NCBI RefSeq assembly: GCF_024181285.1
Contig: NZ_CP051201.1
Span: 2,790,001-2,854,000, forward strand
DNA: 64,000 nucleotides
Direction of reading: 5' to 3'
Source of the DNA: Treponema sp. OMZ 790
GTDB taxonomy: Bacteria > Spirochaetota > Spirochaetia > Treponematales > Treponemataceae
Below, in pieces: positions 1 through 7,923 of this stretch. The position numbers were made by a program, and so were the translations under genes. Each line of letters starts with the position of its first letter. The first letter of the stretch is position 1. A model generated the notes under the pieces. That model ran no database searches. It saw nothing but the letters and a program-made list of their open reading frames with translations, and had not been told where the DNA came from.

Positions 1-1944
1 TTCCAGCTGATACCCGATTGGAAGTTATTCCACATTTTGGTGTACGTGCCGCCCTTTGCCGAAAGCTCCGCGTGGGTTCCGCTTTCTTCGATTTTACCGT
101 TATTGATAACGCAGATTTTGTCCGCATTCACAATAGAAGAAAGGCGGTGGGCAATCATAATGACGGTTTTGTTTTTAAGCAGCTGACTGAACGTCTTTTT
201 GATTTTATGCTCGTTTTCCGCATCGGCAAAACTGGTAGCTTCGTCCAGCACGACAATGGGAGCGTCCTGTAAAAGGGCGCGGGCAACGGCAAGCCGCTGG
301 GCTTCTCCGCCTGAAACATACGTCCCCTTGGTGCCGTATACAGTGTCTATGCCGTCCGGAAGTTTTTCGATAATGTCCATACACTCGGCTTTTTCAAGCA
401 CGGCAAGCACTTCTTCGCGTGTTGCGTCTTTTTTGCCGTAGCGGATATTTTCAAAAATGCTTTCGTTAAAAAGCTTGTTTTCCTGAAACACAAAGCTGAT
501 AAGGTGCATAAGGTCATCAGTTTTGATATTCTTAATGCTCACGCCGCCGATGGTAATTTCCCCCGAATCGAGCTCCCAAAAGCGTCCGAGCAAATTGACT
601 AACGTTGTCTTTCCTCCGCCCGAAGGCCCTACAAGGGCGGTAAGCGTATGTTCGGGAAGGTTAAGCGATATACCGTCAATCGCTTTTTTGAATGAGATGC
701 AGGCTTTTTCCGATTGACCGTCTGCCCGCTCCTGTTCCGCCTTTCCGCCGCTTCCCTTTGAGTCCGCCGCCGTATTTGCGGTTTTTTCTTCCGTATTCTC
801 ACCCTTTGTGCCTTGCGCCGTGCTTTCGGCACTTTCTTTATAAGAGAACACAACATCTTTAAAAGCAATATCGAACCTTTGCGGCATAACGGACTTTTCA
901 GGCTCCGGAGCGGCTTTTTCGTTTAAAATAGCCTCGATACGGTTTAAGGCATCGCCGCCTTGCATATTCAAACTGGAGCCGTACATGATTTTTATCATCA
1001 TATTAAACATCACCGGCGAAAGTGAAAGATAGAAAATAAAGCCGTATAAAAACTTTGCATAGCCTTCACCTTGGATTGCCGTTCCTGCAAAATAACGGCA
1101 GCCGGTACCAAAAGACAAAGCCCGCTTTTAAGAGTGCAAGAAAAATCGAATAGCCGTTTTCCCAGCTCATCGAATATTTTAAAACATAATCGCGGTAATT
1201 CACAATTGAAGTATAAAAGTCCTTAAAACGGTGTACCGATTGATTAAAGGTTTTTACCACCGAAATGCCGCGGATATACTCGGTTCCCGCACTGTTCATT
1301 TTTTCGAGGGCATTTTCGTAGTTTTCCATAAAGCCCATTTTTCGTCCCTTTGCCATCATTGCCCCTTGCAATATGAAGGCAATAACGAGCGGCAAAAACG
1401 AAATGAGCCCGAAGCGCCAATCAAAAAAGAACATCAAAAATAAAACGGCAATGGGCGTTACCGCATTTTGTACGACATCGGGAAGCATGTGCGCGATAAG
1501 CCCTTCAAGCGAATGGACGTTTTTTTCAAAGACCTTGCGTACCGAACCGCTTGCATGTGTTGTGTGCCAGCCGACCGGAAGGCGCGCAAAGGTATCCGTC
1601 AAGCGCATATTTAAATTCCCCATCAGATTGAAGGCGGTAATATGCGAACACATCAGTGCGCCGAAATACAAAAGAAAGCCCGCCGCAGCCGCACCAAGAG
1701 CGATAAGCCCGTAGATAACCATTTGCTCCGCATCAACCTCAGTCCCCGCCGTATATGCCGAAATAATGCCGCGCAGTACGTAAAACACCACCGCATACGG
1801 AATAAGCAGTGCAAGAGTGCTTAAAGCCGACAAAAAAAGCGACAAATAAATAAAGGGCTTGTGCTTTCCCGCATAGGCTAAAATGCGGCTTACAACCCCA
1901 GCCTGCTTCACCTTCTTAGGCGAACTTTTTTCATTTTTGCTCAT
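1..1944 (-). CDS. ABC exporter half-transporter, copy 1 (frameshifted, C-terminus off the left edge)
   Basis: This is a type I ABC exporter half-transporter: an N-terminal six-helix membrane domain, then a nucleotide-binding domain (NBD) with Walker A GPSGGGKTT, signature VSGGEAQ and Walker B VVLDEATSFAD. It is nearly identical to the gene at 12002-13964. The start at 1944 (MSKNEKSS) follows AGGAG. Two A-runs (1089-1092 and 1110-1113) are each one base shorter than in copy 2. They break the frame between the membrane domain and the NBD. The NBD part (1 to about 1085) is intact here, whereas copy 2 is broken elsewhere. About five C-terminal residues lie outside the window. The first ~120 codons differ from copy 2, and from 1659 downward the two are almost the same, as after gene conversion. 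Substrate unknown. The partner half is probably to the left. Confidence 0.8.
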
Positions 1945-1957
1945 ATATACTCCTTTC

Positions 1958-2020
1958 AAACTCAAAGTTGAAGCGGAAGACACCATTTGTGTCCGCAGAT
2001 TCAACACATCATCTTAAAAA
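1958..2020 (-). repeat. GTTGAAG-type hairpin repeat, copy R1
   Basis: This is a 63-bp element directly upstream of the ribosome binding site of ABC copy 1. It shares its ends (AAACTCAAAGTTGAAGCG and CTTAAAAA) with the elements at 11737-11799 and 11897-11959. The arms GTTGAAGC and a GATTCAAC version pair, and an inner GACAC/GTGTC stem sits inside. It lies in the transcribed leader or intergenic part of the ABC genes. Confidence 0.7.
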
Positions 2021-2055
2021 ATACTTTATCCAACTTAGGATTAGTCATTTAATCC

Positions 2056-2210
2056 CTAATTCATTATTAACCCTGCATTGTTTTGCATGAGTGATTTCAT
2101 TTGACTGATAGCAACTTTGTTCAGCTGTATCAGCCGCTCTCTTCGGTAAGCGAAATATAATCGGCGTTATTATGTTCATAAAGCACAATTTCAAAGCCCT
2201 GTACATTCAT
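2056..2210 (-). pseudogene. Remnant of a KilA-N/RhuM-like protein (internal deletion)
   Basis: The minus strand from 2210 reads MNVQGFEIVLYEHNNADYIS, followed by a break. The other frame continues RLIQLNKVAISQMKSLM and reaches a stop at 2056. The first piece resembles the start of KilA-N domain proteins and the second resembles their C-terminus, so about 50 codons remain from a gene of over 200 codons. The total of 155 bp is not a multiple of three. The family assignment is from memory of such sequences. That it is a remnant is clear from the broken frame. Confidence 0.45.
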
Positions 2211-2445
2211 CGTTTTATTCGTGCGGAGGGTTTAATACCCGCCGTTCATCGGCTACGCTCTGCGTCGTAGCAAAGGGTATTAAAGCCGACTGCAACCACC
2301 TTATGAGAACATACAATGCGAAACATTGAGCATTGTACCCCGACGCTTTGCGTCGTATGCTCTGCGTCGGGGTTGTTGATTCTTCGCCATAACCGCCCCT
2401 TAACTAATCAATTCCAAATTCCCAATCCCCAATTAAAAACACCCG
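2211..2445. repeat. Non-coding stretch with hairpins
   Basis: I see no gene here. There is an imperfect inverted repeat GGTTTAATACCC / GGGTATTAAAGCC (about 2229-2287). A second hairpin has arms CCCCGACGC and GCGTCGGGG (about 2337-2372). Both loops contain the word GCTCTGCGTCG. The segment looks like dispersed intergenic repeat material between the LRR and ABC genes. Confidence 0.5.
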
Positions 2446-3450
2446 TTAAATCTTTTTATCGTTTCCGTTTGTATCCCGCTTATAAAATATCCAGTTTTTT
2501 GCTTTTGCGGCTTCAAAGGCGGTTATCAGTTTTGCGGAAGAAGTAAGGTCCGTGATGTTTTTTTCCTGCGGATTATTCTTTTCACGATATATAAAAGCTC
2601 TGCCCGCTTCATTGCCGCCGCGATCGGGTAGATTGTTGAATATCCTGATAAAAGCTTCTTCGTTTAGTTGATTTTCGGCACAATTCAAAAACACTAAATC
2701 GCTCAAACCCTGTACATTGAGTGAGGTCAGTTGATTTTCGGTACAGTACAGTTTCTCTAAAGCCGTCAAGCCTTGTACATTAAGCGCGGTAAGCCCGTTA
2801 TCGGAACAATACAGCACCTTCAAAGCGGTCAAGCCTTGCATATTGAGTGAGTTCAACTTATTACCGGAACAGTTTAATTCCTCTAAAGCCGTCAAGTCTT
2901 GTACATTAAGAGAGGTCAGCAGAGTATTGAAACAGTCCAGCTTCCGTAAAGCCGTCAAGCCTCGTAGATTGAGAGCGGTAAGCAAAGTTCTGGAACAGTT
3001 CAGCTTCCGTAAAACGGTCAAACCTTGCACATTGAGTGAGGCAAGCTGATTTTCGGAACAGTCAAGCACAGCCAAAGCCGTTAAGCCCCGTACATCGAGT
3101 GAGGTAAGATCATTGCCGGCACACTCCAGCACCGTCAAATCCTGCAATCCCCGCACATCAAGTGAGGTAAGCCGATTGCCGGAGCAATAAAGCTCGGTAA
3201 TTGCCCCTTTTAAGACAATCCAATTTCCCGTTGCCGTAAGCCGTACCGATTCACCGCTCGGTAATTCCTCAACCGTGCAGCCTTCAACCTGTATCTCGGA
3301 ACCGTCGGCAGTTAGCGCCTTCACGACTATCTCGTTTGTATCGGGGCTTATACCGAGTATTGCCGCGCCTGTCTTGTAAGCCTCCTCCGCATTCACCGTG
3401 CCTATCAGCAATCCTGCGGTAAGCAGCACCGTCATCAATAATTTTTTCAT
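2446..3450 (-). CDS. Secreted leucine-rich repeat protein, 9 repeats (LRR-1)
   Basis: The protein has 334 residues with a signal peptide (KKLLMTVLLTAGLLIGTVNA). A short N-terminal domain is followed by nine 21-residue repeats of the form LxCxxNxLxxLxVxxLxxLxx. The C-terminal domain of about 75 residues ends NWIFYKRDTNGNDKKI. Such proteins are surface or periplasmic binding proteins and possible adhesins; the ligand is unknown. ATG at 3450 is chosen because AAGGAG lies 8 bases upstream; the GTG at 3459 would overlap it. It has two paralogs at 6619-7878 (13 repeats) and 7924-9429 (17 repeats). About 60 bp upstream are shared with the 17-repeat gene. Confidence 0.85.
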   Translation of the reverse strand: MKKLLMTVLLTAGLLIGTVNAEEAYKTGAAILGISPDTNEIVVKALTADGSEIQVEGCTVEELPSGESVRLTATGNWIVLKGAITELYCSGNRLTSLDVRGLQDLTVLECAGNDLTSLDVRGLTALAVLDCSENQLASLNVQGLTVLRKLNCSRTLLTALNLRGLTALRKLDCFNTLLTSLNVQDLTALEELNCSGNKLNSLNMQGLTALKVLYCSDNGLTALNVQGLTALEKLYCTENQLTSLNVQGLSDLVFLNCAENQLNEEAFIRIFNNLPDRGGNEAGRAFIYREKNNPQEKNITDLTSSAKLITAFEAAKAKNWIFYKRDTNGNDKKI

Positions 3451-3572
3451 TTTATTCACTCCTTAAAAATAGTTCTTAATCAGGAATTGACTAATCCCCG
3501 ATTACCTAAACAAATCCCGTCAAGTACAGCGGCTTTTTAAGCAGTAACGATGTTTTACGGAACGCAAAACTC

Positions 3573-3611
3573 GTTGTAAAAGAATTATACGGACGTCAAT
3601 TCTTTTACAAC
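3573..3611 (-). terminator. 14-bp perfect inverted repeat at the end of the ECF S gene
   Basis: The arms GTTGTAAAAGAATT (3573-3586) and AATTCTTTTACAAC (3598-3611) are perfectly complementary with an 11-base loop. The 3' arm overlaps the last codons of the gene ending at 3605. It probably acts as its terminator or as an mRNA-stabilising hairpin. There is no strong U-run. Confidence 0.45.
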
Positions 3612-4186
3612 AATCCCGTTCTTTCAAAATGTTTTTTTAATATTTTTTTGCCTAAAAGTCCGCCGAGTAATCCGCCTAAAAATGCGGTAGCATACAGTAT
3701 GGGCATAATCCATATCGGAAGGCTTGTAATTTCTCTTACATAATCGGCACCCAGCATTTTTTCGGTAACCGTAAAATATTGCTCTTTAAAAAGGAAGATT
3801 TGCCAAAATCCGCCACAGAGCCACAGCGACATAACCGAATAGCTTGCAATGCTCCCCTTTACCGTGTTATAGCCGAATACTTTGCGCACAATTTCCGCAG
3901 ACGCTGCAATGATAAGGTTATGGATTGCAACTATGGATGCATGTCCCATAAGAGTCATAAGGCAACCGGGAATTACTGCAAAGATAAAAACTCCGAACGG
4001 TTTTTGCACCTTTGCGAGTAAAAACATCACCGCAATTCCTAAAAACAGGCTGACCAAAAAGGGATATGCCAAATAGGTAATGACTAAAAAAACCAGAGGC
4101 GTTCCTATTATAAAAAGCCCTGAAAAATAAATAACGGCAAAAATACCGATATTTATCAAATCTTTTAAAACCAATCTGTTGTTCAT
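3605..4186 (-). CDS. MptD/Trep_Strep family ECF transporter S component
   Basis: This is a 193-residue membrane protein with about five or six hydrophobic segments. It matches the Trep_Strep (TIGR02185) family of substrate-binding S components for energy-coupling-factor transporters. Family hallmarks include a glycine-rich C-terminal helix (GGLLGGLLGKK). Start ATG at 4186 follows AAGGAG. S components need EcfA ATPases and an EcfT protein, and none is in this window, so it must use a shared or distant ECF module or be stranded. Its neighbours (LRR genes, methyltransferase, ABC halves) suggest leftover pieces of duplicated uptake/export clusters. Substrate unknown. Confidence 0.75.
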   Translation of the reverse strand: MNNRLVLKDLINIGIFAVIYFSGLFIIGTPLVFLVITYLAYPFLVSLFLGIAVMFLLAKVQKPFGVFIFAVIPGCLMTLMGHASIVAIHNLIIAASAEIVRKVFGYNTVKGSIASYSVMSLWLCGGFWQIFLFKEQYFTVTEKMLGADYVREITSLPIWIMPILYATAFLGGLLGGLLGKKILKKHFERTGLL

Positions 4187-4231
4187 ACAAGCTCCTTAAA
4201 TTAATTCATAATTCCCAATTAAAAACAGTCT

Positions 4232-4432
4232 CTACACCCTTTGCAAAGTCTGCGGTTTTTGGACATAGGGAAAACGGTAATCGGATAGGCTGAACTCAAA
4301 GGTTTCTCTGTTTACTATGCCGAGCGGTTTATCTCTTTCGTACAGCTGCATAAAAAAGTCTAGCGCCTAAGCGCACGAGTGGTAGGTTCCGAATGCTTTG
4401 TCATAATCATAGCCGCCATTACCATATTGATT
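4232..4432 (-). pseudogene. C-terminal remnant of an unidentified protein
   Basis: Just downstream of the Rpn gene the minus strand carries protein-like text in two frames. One piece is NQYGNGGYDYDKAFGTYHSC followed by a stop. The other is FFMQLYERDKPLGIVNRETF, running on to a stop at 4232. There is no start codon or ribosome site. The pieces look like a frameshifted C-terminus whose front part is gone, perhaps displaced by the Rpn-family gene that abuts it. I do not recognise the family. Confidence 0.35.
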
Positions 4433-4433
4433 C

Positions 4434-5288
4434 TTATAAAGCCTCGATTTCTTCTTTAGGAAGTCCCGTAACCTTTGAAATTAGTTCAATGCCGAGATTT
4501 TCATACCTCATCAGCTTTGCCGTTTCAATTTTGGTTTGGTAAGAGCCGTCCGCAAAGGCTATTTCACGTTCTTCAGCACGCTGTACCGCTATGTCGGTTT
4601 CATAATCATATTCGGCCAGTAACATATTGATTACCTCCTTAGTTTTGCGTTTTAGATAATCTTTCAAAATATTATTTGCTATACATTCTTCAACGGCTTT
4701 TTGAAAGCCGTTTTGAGAATCCTGTTTTTTCCATCTTCGTACCGTTTCTACGAATAACGTGTACTCATACATCGTTTTGCAGTTTTCCAGTACCGGATGG
4801 CGGTTTTGTTTATTTATGTTTATTACTGTAACGGTCAATTCAAGATTGGGTTTTGATATTTTTTCTATAAAGGCATCAGAGAGTTTTAGAGTTTTATCGG
4901 AAGGATAGCGTTCCTCTCCATTATAAAAGACATAAAACTCCGGTGTCGGAATTTTTAGGAGTTTACGGCTGTATTTTTCTTTTGATTCAAAGATAGCTTC
5001 GTACAGGCGGCTTACATATTCAAGGCAGCGCAAAGGCATATTGGGGTTTATTGTTGATTGATGTTCGGCAAGTACTATAATTTTATTGTCTACGAGATAC
5101 GACACATCATTATAGAATGTCATATAGAGAACTTGATCCAAACGGATATTTTTCAGCTCTTCCGTATCCGTAAGTGAAGTTCCGTGCAAGGCGTTATAAA
5201 GCGATAAAAAGTTTTCTTTTGCTTTTTCATCTTCTGCGAACAAATCAACAAAAACAGAGTCTTTGTAGCTGCGTTTGTGTTTACTCAT
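4434..5288 (-). CDS. Rpn family recombination-promoting nuclease / PD-(D/E)XK transposase-family protein
   Basis: The protein has 284 residues and belongs to the Rpn/TIGR01784 family. The N-terminal YKDSVFVDLFAEDEKAKENF block and the core VDNKIIVLAEHQS (Asp plus ExQ of the PD-(D/E)XK nuclease fold) are both present. The end has the usual variable tail (LISKVTGLPKEEIEAL). Rpn proteins are DNA endonucleases that promote RecA-independent recombination and are often multicopy. A paralog lies at 59836-60714. ATG at 5288 is chosen because GGAGGTG sits upstream. The gene has its own promoter. Confidence 0.85.
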   Translation of the reverse strand: MSKHKRSYKDSVFVDLFAEDEKAKENFLSLYNALHGTSLTDTEELKNIRLDQVLYMTFYNDVSYLVDNKIIVLAEHQSTINPNMPLRCLEYVSRLYEAIFESKEKYSRKLLKIPTPEFYVFYNGEERYPSDKTLKLSDAFIEKISKPNLELTVTVININKQNRHPVLENCKTMYEYTLFVETVRRWKKQDSQNGFQKAVEECIANNILKDYLKRKTKEVINMLLAEYDYETDIAVQRAEEREIAFADGSYQTKIETAKLMRYENLGIELISKVTGLPKEEIEAL

Positions 5289-5313
5289 CTTTCCATCACC
5301 TCCCCGTAAAGCA

Positions 5314-5342
5314 ATTATACCATGAAAAGACGGAATTTTCAA
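5314..5342 (-). promoter_or_regulatory. Sigma-70-type promoter for the Rpn gene
   Basis: On the minus strand a -35 TTGAAA (5342-5337) and a perfect -10 TATAAT (5319-5314) are separated by 17 bases. They sit about 25 bases upstream of the start codon at 5288. Confidence 0.7.
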
Positions 5343-5375
5343 TTAAGCGTTTAGTTCAATCCCCGGTTAAACATG

Positions 5376-5435
5376 CTCTGCGTGAAGGATTGCAGCGGCA
5401 CGGCAAACAATGTCCGTCCGTGTACATTGTTTGCC
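5376..5435. repeat. Dispersed repeat box plus 12-bp perfect hairpin
   Basis: The box CTCTGCGTGAAGGATTGCAG (from 5376) recurs at 9487 with two mismatches over 25 bases. It is followed by a perfect inverted repeat, GGCAAACAATGT (5402-5413) and ACATTGTTTGCC (5424-5435). Nothing coding is visible between 5343 and 5550. Confidence 0.6.
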
Positions 5436-5550
5436 TGCGGGTTTATAAGATAAACTCGCATATATCACAACCGCCGCCGTCCGCGGCGGGCATTGCTGCC
5501 TTAAATTTTTGAGCAGCGGCAAAAAGCTGCATGCCCTCATTCCTCATTAC

Positions 5551-6579
5551 TTACCCCTTTTCTTTTCTCAATACGTCCATATCAAGATCAAGGTGTCCGC
5601 CCGAGGTTATAAGCGGTTTTTTACAAACGGCGGTAAAGCCCGCTTTGATACCCGCTTCGCGTACTGCGTCTTTTATCATCTCCATATCAATACCCTTCAT
5701 GCGCTGCGGCATCCACGAAAGTACCATAGTCCACGGTGCGCTGTAGTCTTTTTCGATACCGTCCGATATGCAAATAAAAATTCCTCCGGGATTTAATGCC
5801 GCGTATATTTTTTTCATAAACTCATCGATACACGCCTTAGCCGCATATATGGAGTTTGACGAGAAAATGACATCGTAACCCGTCCCGATTTCTTCTTTTA
5901 TAAAATCCCCGCACATAATCGAAGATTGCTTTTGCATACCGGTAAGCTCTATTGACTTTTCTATAATCGGACGCATATCAGGCATATCGTAAAGCACAAG
6001 GTTCATATCGGGATTTTCCTTTGCAAGATTCAGCATATAGAGCCCCGCACCGCAGCCTAAATCAAGCACTTTTTTTGCGTTCCGCACATCTTCAATTTCG
6101 CCTAAGACAGCTTTTACATATTTTGCACTATAGCCGGACTGAACGGCGCGCATAAGGTTTCCCATTGCGGCAAAATCGAATCCGCTGTCCTGCGCACCTG
6201 CTTCATCTTGTGCCTGCGGCCCCTTTTGCAAAAGCGGTGTTATATCTTCCGGAAAGGAGCCGCCCATATCCGTACCGAAATACTCAAGTACGGCTCCCGC
6301 ATAATCACCGCTTTCTTTTACAAGATACTTATCCGTATATTCAAAATTGCGGTACCGGTTCCCGTCTTTTGTCAGGTACCCCAAAGAAAAGAGCGTCTGT
6401 AAAAAAACTTCGGTATTTTCCCGGCTCCAGCCTTTTTTCTCCGCCAGCCGCCCGCTATCCTGCGGCGTTTTCAACTCATCAAAAATGCCGAGCCGCAGCG
6501 CATTCATAATAATCTTAGGCACCGGCGAATAATACGGCATTTCCAGTACTTCTTTTAAAAAATCATTTTCGGTTTTCAT
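5551..6579 (-). CDS. SAM-dependent O-methyltransferase, acetylserotonin/hydroxyindole O-methyltransferase-like
   Basis: The protein has 342 residues and two parts. An N-terminal winged-helix dimerisation domain (about 15-110) precedes a class I SAM-dependent methyltransferase domain. The latter has motif I VLDLGCGAGLY near residue 173, then an acidic NLVLYDMPD loop and an SSNSIYAA segment. The layout matches the O-methyltransferase family 2 (Pfam Methyltransf_2), which methylates small aromatic or secondary-metabolite hydroxyls. ATG at 6579 is preferred over GTG at 6585 because GAGAGG is 5 bases upstream of it. It lies between LRR genes with no biosynthetic partners, so the substrate is unknown. 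Confidence 0.75.
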   Translation of the reverse strand: MKTENDFLKEVLEMPYYSPVPKIIMNALRLGIFDELKTPQDSGRLAEKKGWSRENTEVFLQTLFSLGYLTKDGNRYRNFEYTDKYLVKESGDYAGAVLEYFGTDMGGSFPEDITPLLQKGPQAQDEAGAQDSGFDFAAMGNLMRAVQSGYSAKYVKAVLGEIEDVRNAKKVLDLGCGAGLYMLNLAKENPDMNLVLYDMPDMRPIIEKSIELTGMQKQSSIMCGDFIKEEIGTGYDVIFSSNSIYAAKACIDEFMKKIYAALNPGGIFICISDGIEKDYSAPWTMVLSWMPQRMKGIDMEMIKDAVREAGIKAGFTAVCKKPLITSGGHLDLDMDVLRKEKG

Positions 6580-6618
6580 ACTCACCTCTCATTCCCAATC
6601 CCCTGTTAAAAACACCCT

Positions 6619-7878
6619 CTAAATCTTTTCATCATTTCCGTTTGTATCCCGCTTATAAAATTCCCAATTTTTTGCCTTTGCGGCTTCAAAAGCGGTTTTC
6701 AATTCGGCGGAAGAAGTAAAGTCCGTTACATTTTTTTCCGGAACATCGTTTCTTTCACGATATATACGGGCTTTGCCCGCTTCTTTTTGTTTTCTGTCGG
6801 GTAAGGCGTTCAATATCCGTATAAAGGCTTTTTCGCTTAGTTGATTTTCGGCACAATTCAAAAACAGTAAAGCGGTAAAGCTATGGACATCAAGCGAAGT
6901 AAGCCGATTGCCGGAACAGTCCAGCGCTTGTAAAGTGCTTATGCCGCTCATATCGAGGGCGGCAAGTTGATTGCCGGAACACCATAGTTCGCGTAAAGCG
7001 GTCAAGCCTTTTAGGTTAAGTGTTTTAAGTTGATTATAATCGCAAGACAAATACTGCAAAGCGGTCAAACCTTGCACATTGAGTGAGGTAAGCTGATTTT
7101 CGGAACAATCCAGCCTCTCCAAAGCCGTTAAGCCATGTACATTAAGAGAGGTCAGCTGATTGAAAGGGCAGGACAAATACTGCAAAGCAGTCAAACCGTG
7201 CATGTCAAGCGAAGTAAGCTGATTGTCATGACAGTCCAATTCATCTAAAGCACTCAAACTCTGCACGTTAAGCGAAGTAAGCCGATTTTGGGAACAATCC
7301 AGCTTCTGTAAAGCGGTCAAACCTTGCACATTGAGTGAGGTAAGCCGATTCCTATCGCAAAAAAGTGCCCACAACATGGTTAAATTCCGCACATCGAGTG
7401 AAGTCAGCCGATTTTCGGAACACTCAAGTTTTTCCAAAGCGGTCAAACCCTGTATATCAAGTGAGGTAAGCCCATTATCGGAACAGTCAAGTTTCTTTAA
7501 AGCGGTTAACCCCCGCACATCCAGTGAGGTAAGTTGATTGGCGGCACACTCCAGCCGGTTTAAGTCAGGCAAGTTCCGTACATCAAGCGAGGTAAGCTGA
7601 TTTTCGGAACAATACAGTTCGGTAATTGCTCCTTTTAAGACAACTCTTGTTTCCGTTGGCGTGAGTGTTGTCTTTTCACCGCTCGGTAATTCCGTAACCG
7701 TGCAGCCTTCAACCTGTATTGCGGAACCGTCGGCCGTTACCGCTTTCACGGCTATCTCGTTTGTATCGTAATCGTAGCTTATACCGAGTATTGCCGAGCC
7801 TGTCTTGTCAGTCTCCGCCGCATTCACCGTGCCTACCAGCAATCCTGCGGTAAGCAGTACCGTAAAAAGTTTTTTCAT
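6619..7878 (-). CDS. Secreted leucine-rich repeat protein, 13 repeats (LRR-2)
   Basis: The protein has 419 residues with a signal peptide (MKKLFTVLLTAGLLVGTVNA), the same N- and C-terminal domains as its neighbours and thirteen 21-residue LRRs. The conserved cysteine in LxCxxN is kept in all units. It is longer than LRR-1 by exactly four repeats and shorter than LRR-3 by four. ATG at 7878 is chosen over GTG at 7884 because of the GGGGG stretch upstream. It lies 45 bp from the end of LRR-3. The repeats diverge more between units here than in LRR-3. Probably surface exposed; ligand unknown. Confidence 0.85.
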   Translation of the reverse strand: MKKLFTVLLTAGLLVGTVNAAETDKTGSAILGISYDYDTNEIAVKAVTADGSAIQVEGCTVTELPSGEKTTLTPTETRVVLKGAITELYCSENQLTSLDVRNLPDLNRLECAANQLTSLDVRGLTALKKLDCSDNGLTSLDIQGLTALEKLECSENRLTSLDVRNLTMLWALFCDRNRLTSLNVQGLTALQKLDCSQNRLTSLNVQSLSALDELDCHDNQLTSLDMHGLTALQYLSCPFNQLTSLNVHGLTALERLDCSENQLTSLNVQGLTALQYLSCDYNQLKTLNLKGLTALRELWCSGNQLAALDMSGISTLQALDCSGNRLTSLDVHSFTALLFLNCAENQLSEKAFIRILNALPDRKQKEAGKARIYRERNDVPEKNVTDFTSSAELKTAFEAAKAKNWEFYKRDTNGNDEKI

Positions 7879-7923
7879 ATTCACCCCCTTGGTTTAATTC
7901 TTAATTTGTAATTCATAATTAAA

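Noticed and set aside
629-868. Arg/Lys-rich small protein on the minus strand
   Set aside because: It is the wrong frame of the low-complexity linker in the ABC protein.
1066-2007. Start of ABC copy 1 at 2007
   Set aside because: That reading translates the R1 hairpin repeat; the AGGAG-preceded ATG at 1944 matches the paralog's N-terminus.
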